Shown in pieces: positions 22,520 to 33,835 of a DNA stretch of 64,000 nt. The translations under genes were made by a program, and so were the position numbers. Numbering within the stretch: the stretch's first letter is position 1; each line of letters opens with the position of its first letter. Source of the DNA: Cladosporium sp. IMV 00045 (Eukaryota > Ascomycota > Dothideomycetes > Cladosporiales > Cladosporiaceae); contig MSJI02000937.1 of NCBI GenBank assembly GCA_001931905.2, positions 29,082 to 93,081 on the forward strand, given 5' to 3'. Under the pieces are notes generated by a model that worked only from the letters and a program-made list of their open reading frames with translations, was not told the origin of the DNA and did no database searches.

Positions 22520-24024
22520 TTAGACTCCAATCCCGTTCATGCTTGGTGAAATGAATCGTCTGATGTCGTTTCCCTGGTGTTTGTGTCGACAGTTTCGCGA
22601 GGTAAGGCTGTTTGGTGAGTACTGATCGTTCAGCACTTGGCCCATCGGGCACTGCTTCTTTCTCCACCGTGACCGCGAATGCAAAAAAGGCATGATGATC
22701 AAGGCTTCCTGGCATAAACCACTCGTCTTTTCAAGACTGTCAGTCCAGTTTGGCAAGTCACTTGATGGCATCCAAATCACATACACTTCTTGGTAGACCT
22801 GCGAATTGCTGTTCTGCAGCATGCTCCGTATGCTTGACAGCCACGACCGTATTTGCTCGCGCGACTCCTGCACCGCTCGTCAATAACGAAGGCAAGGCGG
22901 ACGAACCGAGACGCGCCGCAAGACATCGACTCACCGGAAAGCATTTCTCGTATTCATCCAGAACCCAGTCCTCGATTCCCTCGTTCCTGCAAGAACCGTT
23001 AATGACAATCCTCTCTCACAGACCAAAGGACAAAATAAAAAACGACATCACATACCAACGCCCCAAATTCCACCTCCCAACCTCACTCGCACCCCCAACA
23101 GGCCACCTAAACCTCCTCTCCCCAACGTCCACAAACCCCGCCTCGCGCATCAAACCCGCCATATTCTCCGCGACCTCCCACGTCCTGCCCGTGCCGGAGC
23201 CGTACTCGACCGCGCGCCGCGACCAGGCGGGCGAGAAGAGCGTGCCATCCGGGTTGCGCAAGTGCACGCTCCATTCCAGCTGCTCGAGCCAGCCGCCGCG
23301 TTTGAGCAGGGCGAGGGTGGATGCGTACCAGGAGCGCCAGGAGGGGACGGTCAGGTGGCCGGAGAGGCCGCGGATGTGGATTAGGTCGTAGCCCGGGGTG
23401 GGGAGGGTTTTGGTATCGGGGAGGTGGTGGAGGTTGGGGAGGGAGGGGGTGGGTTGTTGGTGCGGTGGTGGGTGGGTGAGGATGATTTGGGATTGGGGGT
23501 TTGAGCGGGCGAAATCGCTGGTTGGGAAGGGAGTGTTAGTAGCTGAGAGCCTGGAAGTCGAGGTGGAAGTGGCCGGCTGTGAAACTCACTGAGCCCATAC
23601 GCCTGTTCCGAGACCTGGAGAAGGAGGTCAGTACTGTACGGCTGGTTGATCATGCGGGAAAAAAAAACGGGCTTCTCACCAATGTCCAGAACAGTCTTTG
23701 GGTTCTTGACAGGAGCAAGGTATAGCGAACCTTGCAACGTCAACTCGCATAGCTTGTGTCTGCTGAATGTCAGTCGTAGGGACCGGCTCCCAGTCTGTCG
23801 GGAAAGACGACTTACACAGTACCCTCGTCTTGGGATTGTGGCGCTTGACCCCAGTAGTCTAAAATCCAAATGTTAGACGGACACTTTTCTCCATCTCGAT
23901 CGAACATCTCCATACTCACGGGAAGGTATGAACGACCCTTTACTGCTAGTCTGCAGGCGTACGAAGAGTCAGATGTGCCATGCCATGATGGGATCTCGGC
24001 ACTCTCGCTACGTACGTGTGACAT
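22520..24024 (-). CDS. SAM-dependent methyltransferase (UMTA/LaeA-like class I), many small exons
   Basis: Read on the minus strand from ATG 24024 (MSHVRSESAEIPSWHGTSD...). After several short introns the Rossmann core appears: HKLCELTLQGSLYLAPVKNP, then KTVLDIG|LGTGVWA (SAM motif I, split by an intron beginning gtgaga), then DFARSNPQSQIILT, and YDLIHIRGLSGH at the motif IV/V position. GGWLEQLEWSVHLRNPDG and a later SREQIRSWLSSIR helix match the fungal UMT1/LaeA-like methyltransferase pattern. Exon 1 is 23920-24024; the central exon covers about 23058-23520. The final exon and stop (22520) are uncertain and the true C-terminus may end sooner. Target is unknown; relatives methylate small molecules or act as regulators such as LaeA. 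Confidence 0.62.
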
Positions 24025-24039
24025 TATGTTTCTTCTCAC

Positions 24040-25848
24040 TTCGTTCCGTCAGAGCTCGCTCTCTTTCACTCAAAGCATCGACGTCGAGGCAGCCACTCCG
24101 ACTACGTATATACTTAATCTTTCAAGCACATGCTAGCGAGTGAGCCATAGTCGGTTTAGTAACGAGGAAAGGGCGCCAGGGAACCAGGACGGGCCCGACA
24201 CCAGAAGACGCGGGCGGCTGCAGGAAGCATGCAGTGTTACGACTCAAGGCAATGCGATCTGTTCGACTGGAACGTGCTTTCTCCAGTATGGTGGGTTCGG
24301 TGAGCCGATGATTTGGTACACGGCTCTAGAGTAATTTACTGTATTATCAGGAGGCATCCTACATATGTGTACATCAGCGATTAAGACAAAACATGCCCGT
24401 ATGTTCGGTTGGATATCTTTCTCGAGCCCTGCCAACCAAGCAATCGATCCCGTCCAGAGCTCGGCCAAACACACCAAACCCGCCAACTCGGCGGCTACAT
24501 AAAAAAGCCCATCCGGCAAGATGCACGTCGCCCAGCCCTCCGAACCGACGACGCGGCACCTATCAAAGCGCGAACGACCAAATGCAAGAAGACTGCAGCT
24601 CGACAGAAACAAGTTACGCAACGCAGCAGGCAAAGCTACCCATCCCGACGGTCCCCGCCCGGCGACTTGGTAACAACGCACCGGCAGGGTGTCGTGCATG
24701 ACGGGCGGAGCAACTAACGCATGCATGCCTGCCCCTCCTTCTTTGTGCTCGTCTGGGATCCTTTGACATGTTCCCACTTCCAGCACAGTGGTAGTGACAG
24801 GTTCTGGGTGCTGAGCGTGCCGGCCGATTGGGGCTCGCTGGGCTACTACTCACTACCAAGCCAACCTATACTGTACTTTCCCGCGCGGTCGGAAATGGGC
24901 GATATCCGACAAGGCGGGTTTGGGCTTCCATATGTGTGCGTTTTTGTCATGACTTTGGCTGGAATGCATCAAAGCGTCCAGTGCAGATGTCAAGCCCTCC
25001 TCTGACGACTTGCCGATAGGCAACGATAATCCCATGTCGTCCACCGACCACACGCCAGAAAGAAAGCACCTCCTCCCTCTCTCATCAACATAGTGCGTTC
25101 GCGCTACGCACACGTCTCCGCCCATAGGCATGCACGCCCATATCCGTGCTACCCTAGTAGATAACACGACAACCCTTGCCCCATCCTCCTTTCCCTCTTG
25201 GGCTCAGGATCTGCGGCACAGAAGGCGAGCAGCGAGAGAGGGCTAAGAGCTAAGGAAAAAGCGCCTTTATGCACGCGTGAGGCGACGTGGTGTCGGGAGG
25301 GGTTCAGCGAACATGAAGCCGACTTGCCGGCCTCTGCCAGCTTCTCGGAAGAAGATCAGACAGCTGGAGCTGATGGCTGTACGTTAGTTAATTGACGAGT
25401 CCTCGCTCAACGTCCCGTCCACTGGCAAAAGATCCATCCACGTAATTCACGCATGCATGCGCATGCATACCCGCCTACCTGCTGGCAGCTGCAATGGAGG
25501 AACTCTAGAACAGAACATCCCTCGCTTGAGCCGAGGAGCCCTGGGACCCCGTAATAACGACGACCCGTTCCATGCAACAATAACTTCCGATAGCACATTC
25601 CCGGTTCCGCAGCAAACCAAAGTCCCGTACATAGCACAGCATCCACAATAACAGACATGCCTCTCCGGTCCCAGAGAAACCAGAGCAATACGTGCGAACC
25701 CTTCACCTCAGCATCCACACCGCCTCCTTGTTGGATTCGTTCGTCGACGATTGACCTTCACACCATAAAGCACAACACGAGAACAGAGCAAAGCAGTAAA
25801 GCGACATGTGAGCTTTGAAGTTTCGAGAGGAAAAGGTAAGTAATAATG

Positions 25849-25886
<38 letters not shown>

Positions 25887-26204
25887 AGTCAGCAGTAGCA
25901 GTAGCGGTAGCAATAGCAAAAATGCATAGCATACAAAATAAGAAAAGATTTGCTTTTTTGTCCTCCTTTCCCATTTCGAATTCTTCGAATCCCTTTTCGC
26001 GCCATGTCCATGTCCATTTTCACTCTTCACCTTCACAGCATCAAATGCCTCGTACCTGCCGTCGCCTGCTTCTCTTGCGCATCAGACTTTTGGATTTCGT
26101 GCATCTACGCTACGCATGTGCAATGCACAAGCTAGCGGTGCGGGAGAGCAAGATGAGAAAATCGAAGAAGAAACTCATCTATGAACGATGATCCTCCAGA
26201 AAAA
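24040..26204. other. 2.1-kb intergenic region
   Basis: No supported gene. It contains a TAA microsatellite (listed separately), GCATGC-rich alternating stretches around 24719-24730 and 25451-25470, and the 3' flank of the ABC transporter. Confidence 0.45.
25841..25884. repeat. (TAA)n microsatellite
   Basis: About 14 tandem TAA/AAT units with one interruption (TGA), in the intergenic region 3' of the ABC transporter gene. Confidence 0.9.
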
Positions 26205-29200
26205 TCAAGGGTGTCCGGCAGGTTTGCCGCCACCCTCCTCTTGCACGGGCGACGGCGAGCGTATAGTGCCACTGCGTCGCGGTGTGGAAGTCGACTCTAC
26301 AGGCTGTTCGGCGGACGTATTCGGTCCAAGAGCAGTCGACATTGCAAGGCCGGGGACGGCCGTGTACGGACTGCCGCTCATAGACGACAGAACGGCCTGC
26401 TGCTCTCGTATGGCAGCCTGGGCGGCGGCGCGTTTCCGGCGGTGGGCCGCGCGCTCGTCCTCCTCGCTGCTGGGCGGGGTGTCGTCGTCGGCTTGCGAGC
26501 GTTGCCTCGCGGCGCTGGAGTCCATGCTCTCTCTGCGCAGGCGCTCGGCCTTGTCCTTCAGCACCTTGGCTTCCTCGGCGGCGCGCTGGGCGCGGACTTG
26601 CTTGCGCCACATGGCTGCGTAGCGGCCGCGCATGGCGAGCAGCTCGAGGTGCGTGCCGCGCTCTGCTACGCGTCCCTCGTGAAGGACCAGGATTTGGTCG
26701 CACATGGTGATCGTGCTGAGGCGGTGGGCGATGACGAGCATGGTGCGGCCTCGGGCTAGGGTTTGGAGTGCTTCTTGGATGTGCTCTTCCGTCTCGGTGT
26801 CCAAGGCAGCGGTCGCTTCGTCCAGGAGAATGATGCGGGGGTCTTTGATGATGGTGCGAGCAATGGCAACACGCTGCTTCTCGCCACCGGAGAGACGGAG
26901 ACCGCGCTCGCCGACCTTCGTGTCGTATCCATCCGGGAATGAGAGGATCTTCTCGTGAATGCTGGCTGCCTTGCAAGCTGCGTAGACGTCTTCATCGGTA
27001 GCCGACTGGCGGGCGTACTTGAGGTTGTACATCAAACTTTCGTTGAAAAGAACAGTGTCCTGCGGAACGACACCGACGTGGCGGCGCAAGCTGTCGATGG
27101 TGACGCTTTGGGCATCGTGAGCATCGATCTGTATGTTGCCGGACTGAGCGTTGTAAAAGCGGAAAAGGAGTCTAAAGACTGTCGACTTGCCACCTCCAGA
27201 CTCGCCAACGAGAGCGGTCGTGGTGCCAGGTTTGCAGCGGAAACTCAAGCCTTGCAAGGCAGGCTTGCGTGTATCGTATGTAAAGTGCACGTCGTTGTAT
27301 CGGATCTCACCCTCACACGATGGCAATTCGATGGCGTCAGGCCTGTCGACGACCGTGGGCTTTTCCTTAAAAAGCTCAAGCATGCGCTCCGAGTTGATCA
27401 TGTTGTTCTGGATCATGCGGTAGAACGTGCCGAAGAAGTTCAGCGGGCCCTGCAGCTGGGTCATGTAAGTGAGGAGGACGACAAATTTCCCGACCATTAG
27501 CTGGCCGTCGGTGACCTGGTAAGCGGCGATAAAGCATGCCACGATCAGGCCAGCCATGAATACAAGATTTTGGATTGTGTTCATGAGAGCCAAAGAGAAA
27601 GTGACCAGATACTCGGCGCGTTGGTACTTCTTGACGGCCTCTCTATATCGGTTGAACTCGTATTCCTCGGCATTGAAATACTTGACCGTCTCGTAAGACA
27701 TCATCGAGTCGTTCTTCACAGCGTCTTCCTCGCGACTGGCGTTGGTGGCTGCGCGACGAATGTCTGCGCGCCAAGAGGCCATGCGGATGGTGATATAGAT
27801 GTACCAGAATGTGACGACGGCAATGACGAGGGCGTAATATGCGTCAAACTTGATCAAAAAGTAAATAACGGCGACACCCAGATCTATGAGCATTGGGAGA
27901 ACGTTGAAGGTGATGGACTCCAGGAACGTGTTGAGTGAGGCGCCCTTGCCGAGTGCCGAGAGCACTTCACCTGTCTTCTTACCAAGATGGAATTCCAGAC
28001 TGAGCTGATGGACGTGCTCGAAAGCTGCCACAGAGAGCTCACGGTACGAGTACTGCTCAATGGGGATCCAAAGGATCTGCCTTGCTGCGCCCAACAGACC
28101 GTTAGAGCCCTGGAAGATTCGAAAGGTGACGTATAGAATGATTGGCTTCCAAGGCATTCGCACAGGCCCCTTCTCGCCGGCCAGAACATCGGTGATTTCG
28201 CCAGCTTGAATTGGGACAAGCACCTGGATTCCGCGCTGCAGGATCACGATCATGATGGAGAGGACGAAGAAGAGCTGCAGTCTCCTGTTTTTGTAGGGCC
28301 AGATGTATGGGATGAACATGCCGTATGCACGGATGTATTCCCACCAGCTTCGCGCAGGAGGTTGCTGGGGTTTCTCCCAGCCCGCCTGTGCTTGCTGTCG
28401 TGAGCCTGGCGGCTTGCCGTTCGGCGAGCCGTTTGCGGTGCCATATCCATTAACATGTCCAGTGTTGTCTCCAGTATCGCCATCCTCGGCGCCAGCGCTG
28501 CCCAGTAGAGATTGACGCTCCGACTCTTGCGCTGCAATGGCTCGTCTCTTGGAAAGCCCTTGCAGATAGACAAACAAGCTGTAGAATGCCACGAGTGCAA
28601 TCAAGAGCATGGTACGAACAAGGTCCAGTGTGACTTCTGTAATCTCCCATTCGCTCATCTCTTTCTGCAGCCGGCCACCTCGAGGGTCGCCGACCTTTGG
28701 CTCGCGGTGTTCGGTTGTGTAGACACCAAAAGAAGCGCCCAGCAGGGTGATCTCCATCAGACTGGCGGCGGTCCATGTTATCAGGTGGGCGGCGGTGGGT
28801 GAGGGTTTCGTGTCGATTAGAGTGATTTGGAACAAGGCGTAGACCATGAAAGAACCAATGAGGTAGATCTGGAAAGTCAGCATTGGCTGGCGTATCGTCA
28901 AGAAACAGAGTGCCTTACTGTAGGTGCCTGGCCACACCACCATCTTTGCTCCCTCTCCAAGAGAGCATGGAATATGACCAGGACGATGTTGCCGGTGAAG
29001 CTCAGAAGCACACCGGCTTGGAGAGAAATGAAGAGCAGCTTCCGCGGTCTGCTGAAGTCTATGGCGTTTGCTTCGGAGCCATCTTTCTGGCTTTTCCTGG
29101 GCAAGGGCTTGCCGCCGGGGCCCAATTGGGTTGGTTGTAGGGTGGGGTCATTATCATTACGAGCGGTCTTTATACTCCGGACCGTGAAAGCGGTGATGAA

Positions 29201-29332
29201 GAGCAGGCATAGTACAATGGGATAGGCGATTTGCAGGTAGGTGAGCAAGGCCTGTGCGCGGGGATCGGAAACCCAGGGGAGTGATGGCGCAGATGGGCGA
29301 GTGGTGGTGGTGGTGCCGAGGGAGGGGTCCAT
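26205..29332 (-). CDS. HMT1-like ABC half-transporter (vacuolar/mitochondrial B subfamily), 2 exons
   Basis: Exon 1 (28919-29332) and exon 2 (26205-28868) join across a 50-bp intron to 1025 aa. The first 300 residues or so hold extra N-terminal helices (TMD0), as in S. pombe Hmt1, which moves phytochelatin or glutathione-linked metals into the vacuole. Then comes the six-helix ABC exporter domain (from about SIMIVILQRGIQVLVPIQAG) and the nucleotide-binding domain. Walker A is GESGGGKSTVF, the Q-loop is VPQDTVLFNESL, the signature is LSGGEKQRVAIAR, Walker B is RIILLDEATAALD and the H-loop is VIAHRLSTI; all are intact. The C-terminal 100 residues are an Ala/Arg/Ser-rich disordered tail. Being a half transporter, it should dimerise. 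Choice of Hmt1 over Atm1 rests on the TMD0. Confidence 0.92.
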
Positions 29333-29538
29333 AATAGGCTCTCAGATTGCCGCCCTGAGTCCAGTAAAACCCCAGTAGCGACTGTGCGACAGAAGGTCGA
29401 AGAGTAGGGGAAGAGTTTTAGGAAAGAGGCGTGGAAACGGGCGTCACCATTGTTGCACGCGGTGACGCAGGGAAGGGCGGACAGAGAGAGCGAGAGTGAG
29501 AAGAGGTGGCGAGAGGGCCGAAGGTGGTGAATTGGGTC

Positions 29539-29566
29539 GAAGAAGAAGAAGAAGAAGAAGAAGAAG
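29539..29566. repeat. (GAA)n microsatellite
   Basis: About nine GAA units on the + strand, 200 bp upstream of the ABC transporter start codon. On the transcribed strand of that gene it reads as a TTC run. Confidence 0.9.
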
Positions 29567-29800
29567 CAGCAGAAGGGTCCTCCCAGCGGTGACGATGACG
29601 AAGGTGGTGGTACTGGTGGTGGTACCTCAGAGGTGACGGTGGGTGGAGAGGAGGTTGTCGGAGGTTGAAGGAGGTGGGTGGACGAGGGGAGAAACAGGAA
29701 GGAAGGATGAATGAATGGATTTGGAGAGAGAAGAGAAGAGCGGTTAATGGCAGGCAAGTAGGTAGAGTCAAGTCAAACAAGAAGAAGAGTGGCGGCGAGC

Positions 29801-29826
29801 AAGCAAAGCAAAGCAAAGCAAAGCAG
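29801..29826. repeat. (AAGCA)n tandem repeat
   Basis: Five imperfect pentamer units, AAGCA each, in the ABC gene promoter region. Confidence 0.85.
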
Positions 29827-29874
29827 AAGGAGGGAGTTTGCGTGGTAGAGTAAGGTGCCTGTGCCTAGCAGTAT

Positions 29875-29891
29875 TGGTGGTGGTGGTGGTG
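29875..29891. repeat. (GGT)n microsatellite
   Basis: Five tandem GGT units in the intergenic region. Confidence 0.8.
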
Positions 29892-32800
29892 CTTCTGCCA
29901 CGCCCGTCTAGCTCGCAGGACTAAGGACAGAGCTGCAGCGGCTTCACTGCTCCGGTGCGAGGAGTGGTCGGTGCGGCATGCCTTGATTCGCGGGGGAAGG
30001 AAGATGCAACATGTGGCGAAGCCTTTGCCGAGTAGTGTGTTGAAAGTATTTGTTGATGATGGTGATGATGATACTGCCGGAAGGGTGTGCTGGGTTATGG
30101 ATTACGGTTTATTATTATCCTCACGTGCAGGAGGTGAGGCGTCTTGGGCGGATGGATCATGGGGATTGGATAGACTTTCGTTAGATAGGTATACGCGAGA
30201 CACAAGATCTATCGATACTAGTACTACCACTCGAACCGTGTCATCAGCTGCAGTCATGCCTTGCTTGTCTAATGATACCCATAGCACGATCAAGTCCTCC
30301 TCGAGAAGGACATCACCCACCCTTACATCCATATCCATCCATCCATTCATCATCCATTCACACACCCACCGCGGCAAACCTCACAAGCCATCCGATCCAC
30401 CCTTCACTTCACGTCCAGGCTCGGTACCACGGATCGCCTGCGACTAGTCCCATCTCTACCCCCAGCCCTCCCTTGCCTTTCCTCTCTGCTCTCTGCCCTC
30501 GAAGAAAAACTCGCACCATATGATGAAAAACCGATTCTTCACACTCTCCTCGTCTCCGTCGCGCTTCACCACGCAGGTACCGTGCGCCTGACCTCACAAA
30601 TCGCTTGTAACCAAAAAATCCACCCGATCACCATATGTGCTCCCCTACCACCACACCCATGATCTTTCGTTTCCCGATGACGCTAGCGCCCATGCACAAT
30701 CCATTTGACACCTTCCATATGCCACCCCGGTCTTGTTCCTGCAGAGAGAGCGCCACACATCTTGCATCCTCCGGAACCAGAGAGAGAGAGCTGTGTCTCT
30801 TCCTCCTGCAGTGGCAATAATTAAAGTCCAGCACATCACAGCAGCAGAACGCCTGGTCCCTGGTTGTCTAGCCGGCTTCCTCTCACTGCTGCTGCTTCTG
30901 CTGTCCCTCCCCCTTCCGGCCCGCGGTATTCCTACACCTCCTCCTACCTCCCCATCGCGATCGTCGCGCGGCCTGATCCGCATGTCTTACTAGTCACGCG
31001 CAGGGAAAAACGCTTGCGAAGTCGAGAACGTCTCGCTCGGTCGGCGGTGGCCCACTTTCCACCTTTCGCGAGTCGCGCACGAGCCCGTAATAGTTCGGCC
31101 ATGCTCGCCTTAAGCCCTCAGTCCACCGTAATTCTCACACTACTTGTCTCTTTCTGCGGTGCCGCCGCCCTGCTGCGCCGCGCCCACCGCCACCGCCGCT
31201 GCTGCTGCTTGTTCGTCCATCCGTGTGCCATGGTCTCCCTTCCCCCCTCCCGTGCCTGCCTAAGCAAGCCCCGTCGCGAGGATGCGCCGGCACGTCTCGC
31301 CTTAAGCGCCCCCCGTGACGCGGCTATCACTGAAGACGAAACGCTTTTGCCCGCGTCCGATACGAGTCTTTTTTTTCGCACTTCCCGCTGACGCTGGACG
31401 AGAAGCACTATTGCCACCACCAGGCAGCCACCAGGTTCTCTGAAGACGTTTGTTGGGTCATGCTGACCGTGGCAAAAAGGCAAGGATGAGTATGGACGAT
31501 GTGCCAGCTACCGTTTGCAACTCTAGGCACAGCGATACCGTGACGCCATTTTGTAGCTGTACATGTAGTTCCTCGTTTAGCGATCAAGCACCCTCGGCAC
31601 CGCCGCAACATTTGAACAGATAATAAATGCATCGCGGCGGTGGCGCCTCTCTTCGAGTCAGTATGTAGTAACAATGGAAGCCGGCCCGCCTTCCATATCT
31701 GACATCCACCTCCTGTCTCTAAGACATGAGATCTGGCACATCAAAAAGTGAGGACATCATCACATCATAGCACACCGCCCTTAATTAGACGAGCGACCAA
31801 TACAACGTCTCGACCATACACCTCTCTCCATCATGCATGGCCAGCGAAGTGCACTTTTCAAACCTATCGCAAAATAACAAAACGCCGCATAAGCGACACG
31901 CTCTACCGCTAATCTTCCCACTGTTCACAAACCATCGTGATGTGGCACCTCCCCTCACCGCACCCCTCTGTCTCTCCGCCTGCATTGTTGGGCCGTCAGA
32001 TTGACGAGGCAGAGCAGAGCAAAGCCAGCGCACAGCAGGGTTTTGGCAAATGACAATATGCAATATAGTATAACGTAGGCAGGCAAGGTAAGGTAAGGTA
32101 AAAGCGGTGTCAGCGAAAAACGCCACGGCGGTCAAGAAGGATGATGAACGACATATCAGACAGGTTTACATCTACTACCTCCGTAATCGAGCTGCATGGG
32201 ATTTTGACGAGTGCCGGGGTTTGACGGGAGTTGCGAGTTGGGATCATGCATGCAAGAACGGCAGATATGGCTTATGTGCTGCTGCGGTGAAGTATGTGTT
32301 GGAAAACCAATACATGATACCTCCATAATGCTGGTAAAGAACAGGGCTTCTGACCTCGTCGGATGTATCATGTGTCTTTTCCCCGTGAGTTCCCCGCCGG
32401 CACAAGCAACAGGGACGGATTGGTTACATGTATATGTATTTGAAATCGCAATTTGCATACGAATGGCATTTTCCCCGATTCCATCCATATACGGAATCCG
32501 CATAGCCGCGTAGCAAGTCGCTAAAGGAAAAGCGAAACAGACGTTCGGGAAAGTTGAGACTGGCGAGCTGGGGATTTATTGATGTCCTCACACCGCTTGT
32601 GTTGGTGTTGGATGTCGAACTTAGGACTGGTCTGGAAACATTCCGTAGAAAAACAAGATCGGAATGCATGCGTGCGTCGCTTGCTGTACTCTCGCCCATA
32701 AAATTCTCTTTCTTGTCTTTGTTCATTCATCAACGGATGTAGGGAATTCATGTTGTCTGTCTCGCAAATCCTCCAGAGCTGTCTCCAACACTTCACCATG

Positions 32801-33835
32801 AACGTAACAAAGATCATACCTTATCAAGAGACAATGAAGTGCCTTCCTATTCCTTTAAGACCTCGCTCGATAAAAAGGAATACCACGATGCCTCACAAAC
32901 CTCCTCACGCAAGCTCCATCGAGCGCAAAACTTATCTCGCACGAATAATAAGTCAATTGAAAGAAGTCGTTTCTTCCGGCGACAATTGACATCATGTCCT
33001 CATCCCAAACCGTCTCTAAATCTACCACACAGAAAGCAGCAGCAGTGGCGTTTGGAAAGGAGACTGTCGTGCCTTCAATCGAGCCCAAAGACACAGCCAA
33101 CGGAGAGAAAACCTCAAAGCGGCCTGAAAGTCGCGCTTGCGTTTTCGAGAGAAGTCCAGCGCCTAGTCCGCCTTCTTGTGAGGAGCGTAGTGGTTGGGAC
33201 ATGAAGCAAAAGAAGAAGAGAGAAGGAGAAGTACACGCAGATGTGATTGGCCTGCGGCTTTGACAGAAGTAAGATATTCAGCACAGATGGGAGGACCGCA
33301 TGTTGAAGACTGCACGAGATCGCGAATGAAGTGTTGCGAAGACTGACGACGAGCTTTTGTTGAAAGGAGATTCCCCTCAACCACAAACCATACCAGGAAG
33401 GCTCGCCTCGCGCATGATATGACTTCAGCGGACCGATGCATGATTGCCTTGCCGCGCAGCTTTGGCCGTGAAACTTCGGATTCCTTCCCTCCTTCATATC
33501 AGAGTCTTGATTTCAAGGTGGACGCTCCAAGGCCGACTCGCTCCGACTGTACAGCCAGGCGAGTGCGTTGTGACCTTAGTTGGGCTCCTTGATGGTGATG
33601 GTGAAGATGAGAGATTTTATGCATTGAGTGCCGGAACCCGGTTTGTTACTATCAGCCTCTACTGAGGCATCAGATCACATCTGGAACAAGATAATAAAGA
33701 AAAAATTGCACGTGTAAGCACGGGGATACTCCTTTCACGTATTGCTTTTCTCTCCACTATCATCAATTGTAATCTCAACCTGGTATAACCATTCCCTTTG
33801 GTTTCAAGCAACGCTCCCTTCGCCAAGTCCCTTTC

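Larger units (their letters stand above)
29333..33835. other. 4.5-kb gene-poor region
   Basis: Contains the promoter of the ABC gene and the 3' flank of the AAA+ gene. Several frames (for example 175 codons at 30864-31391, rich in Arg, Ser and Pro) exist, but none has family motifs or a good start context. Long C/T-rich stretches at about 30260-31350 look like promoter or leader sequence. A non-coding transcript cannot be excluded. Confidence 0.45.

Noticed and set aside
24719..25470. GCATGC-rich stretches suggesting a palindromic element
   Set aside because: Short alternating runs at separate places without a defined repeat unit or longer inverted structure.
30864..31391. 175-codon Arg/Ser/Pro-rich frame
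   Set aside because: Composition follows the C-rich DNA; several other frames over the same stretch look equally open, and no motif is present.
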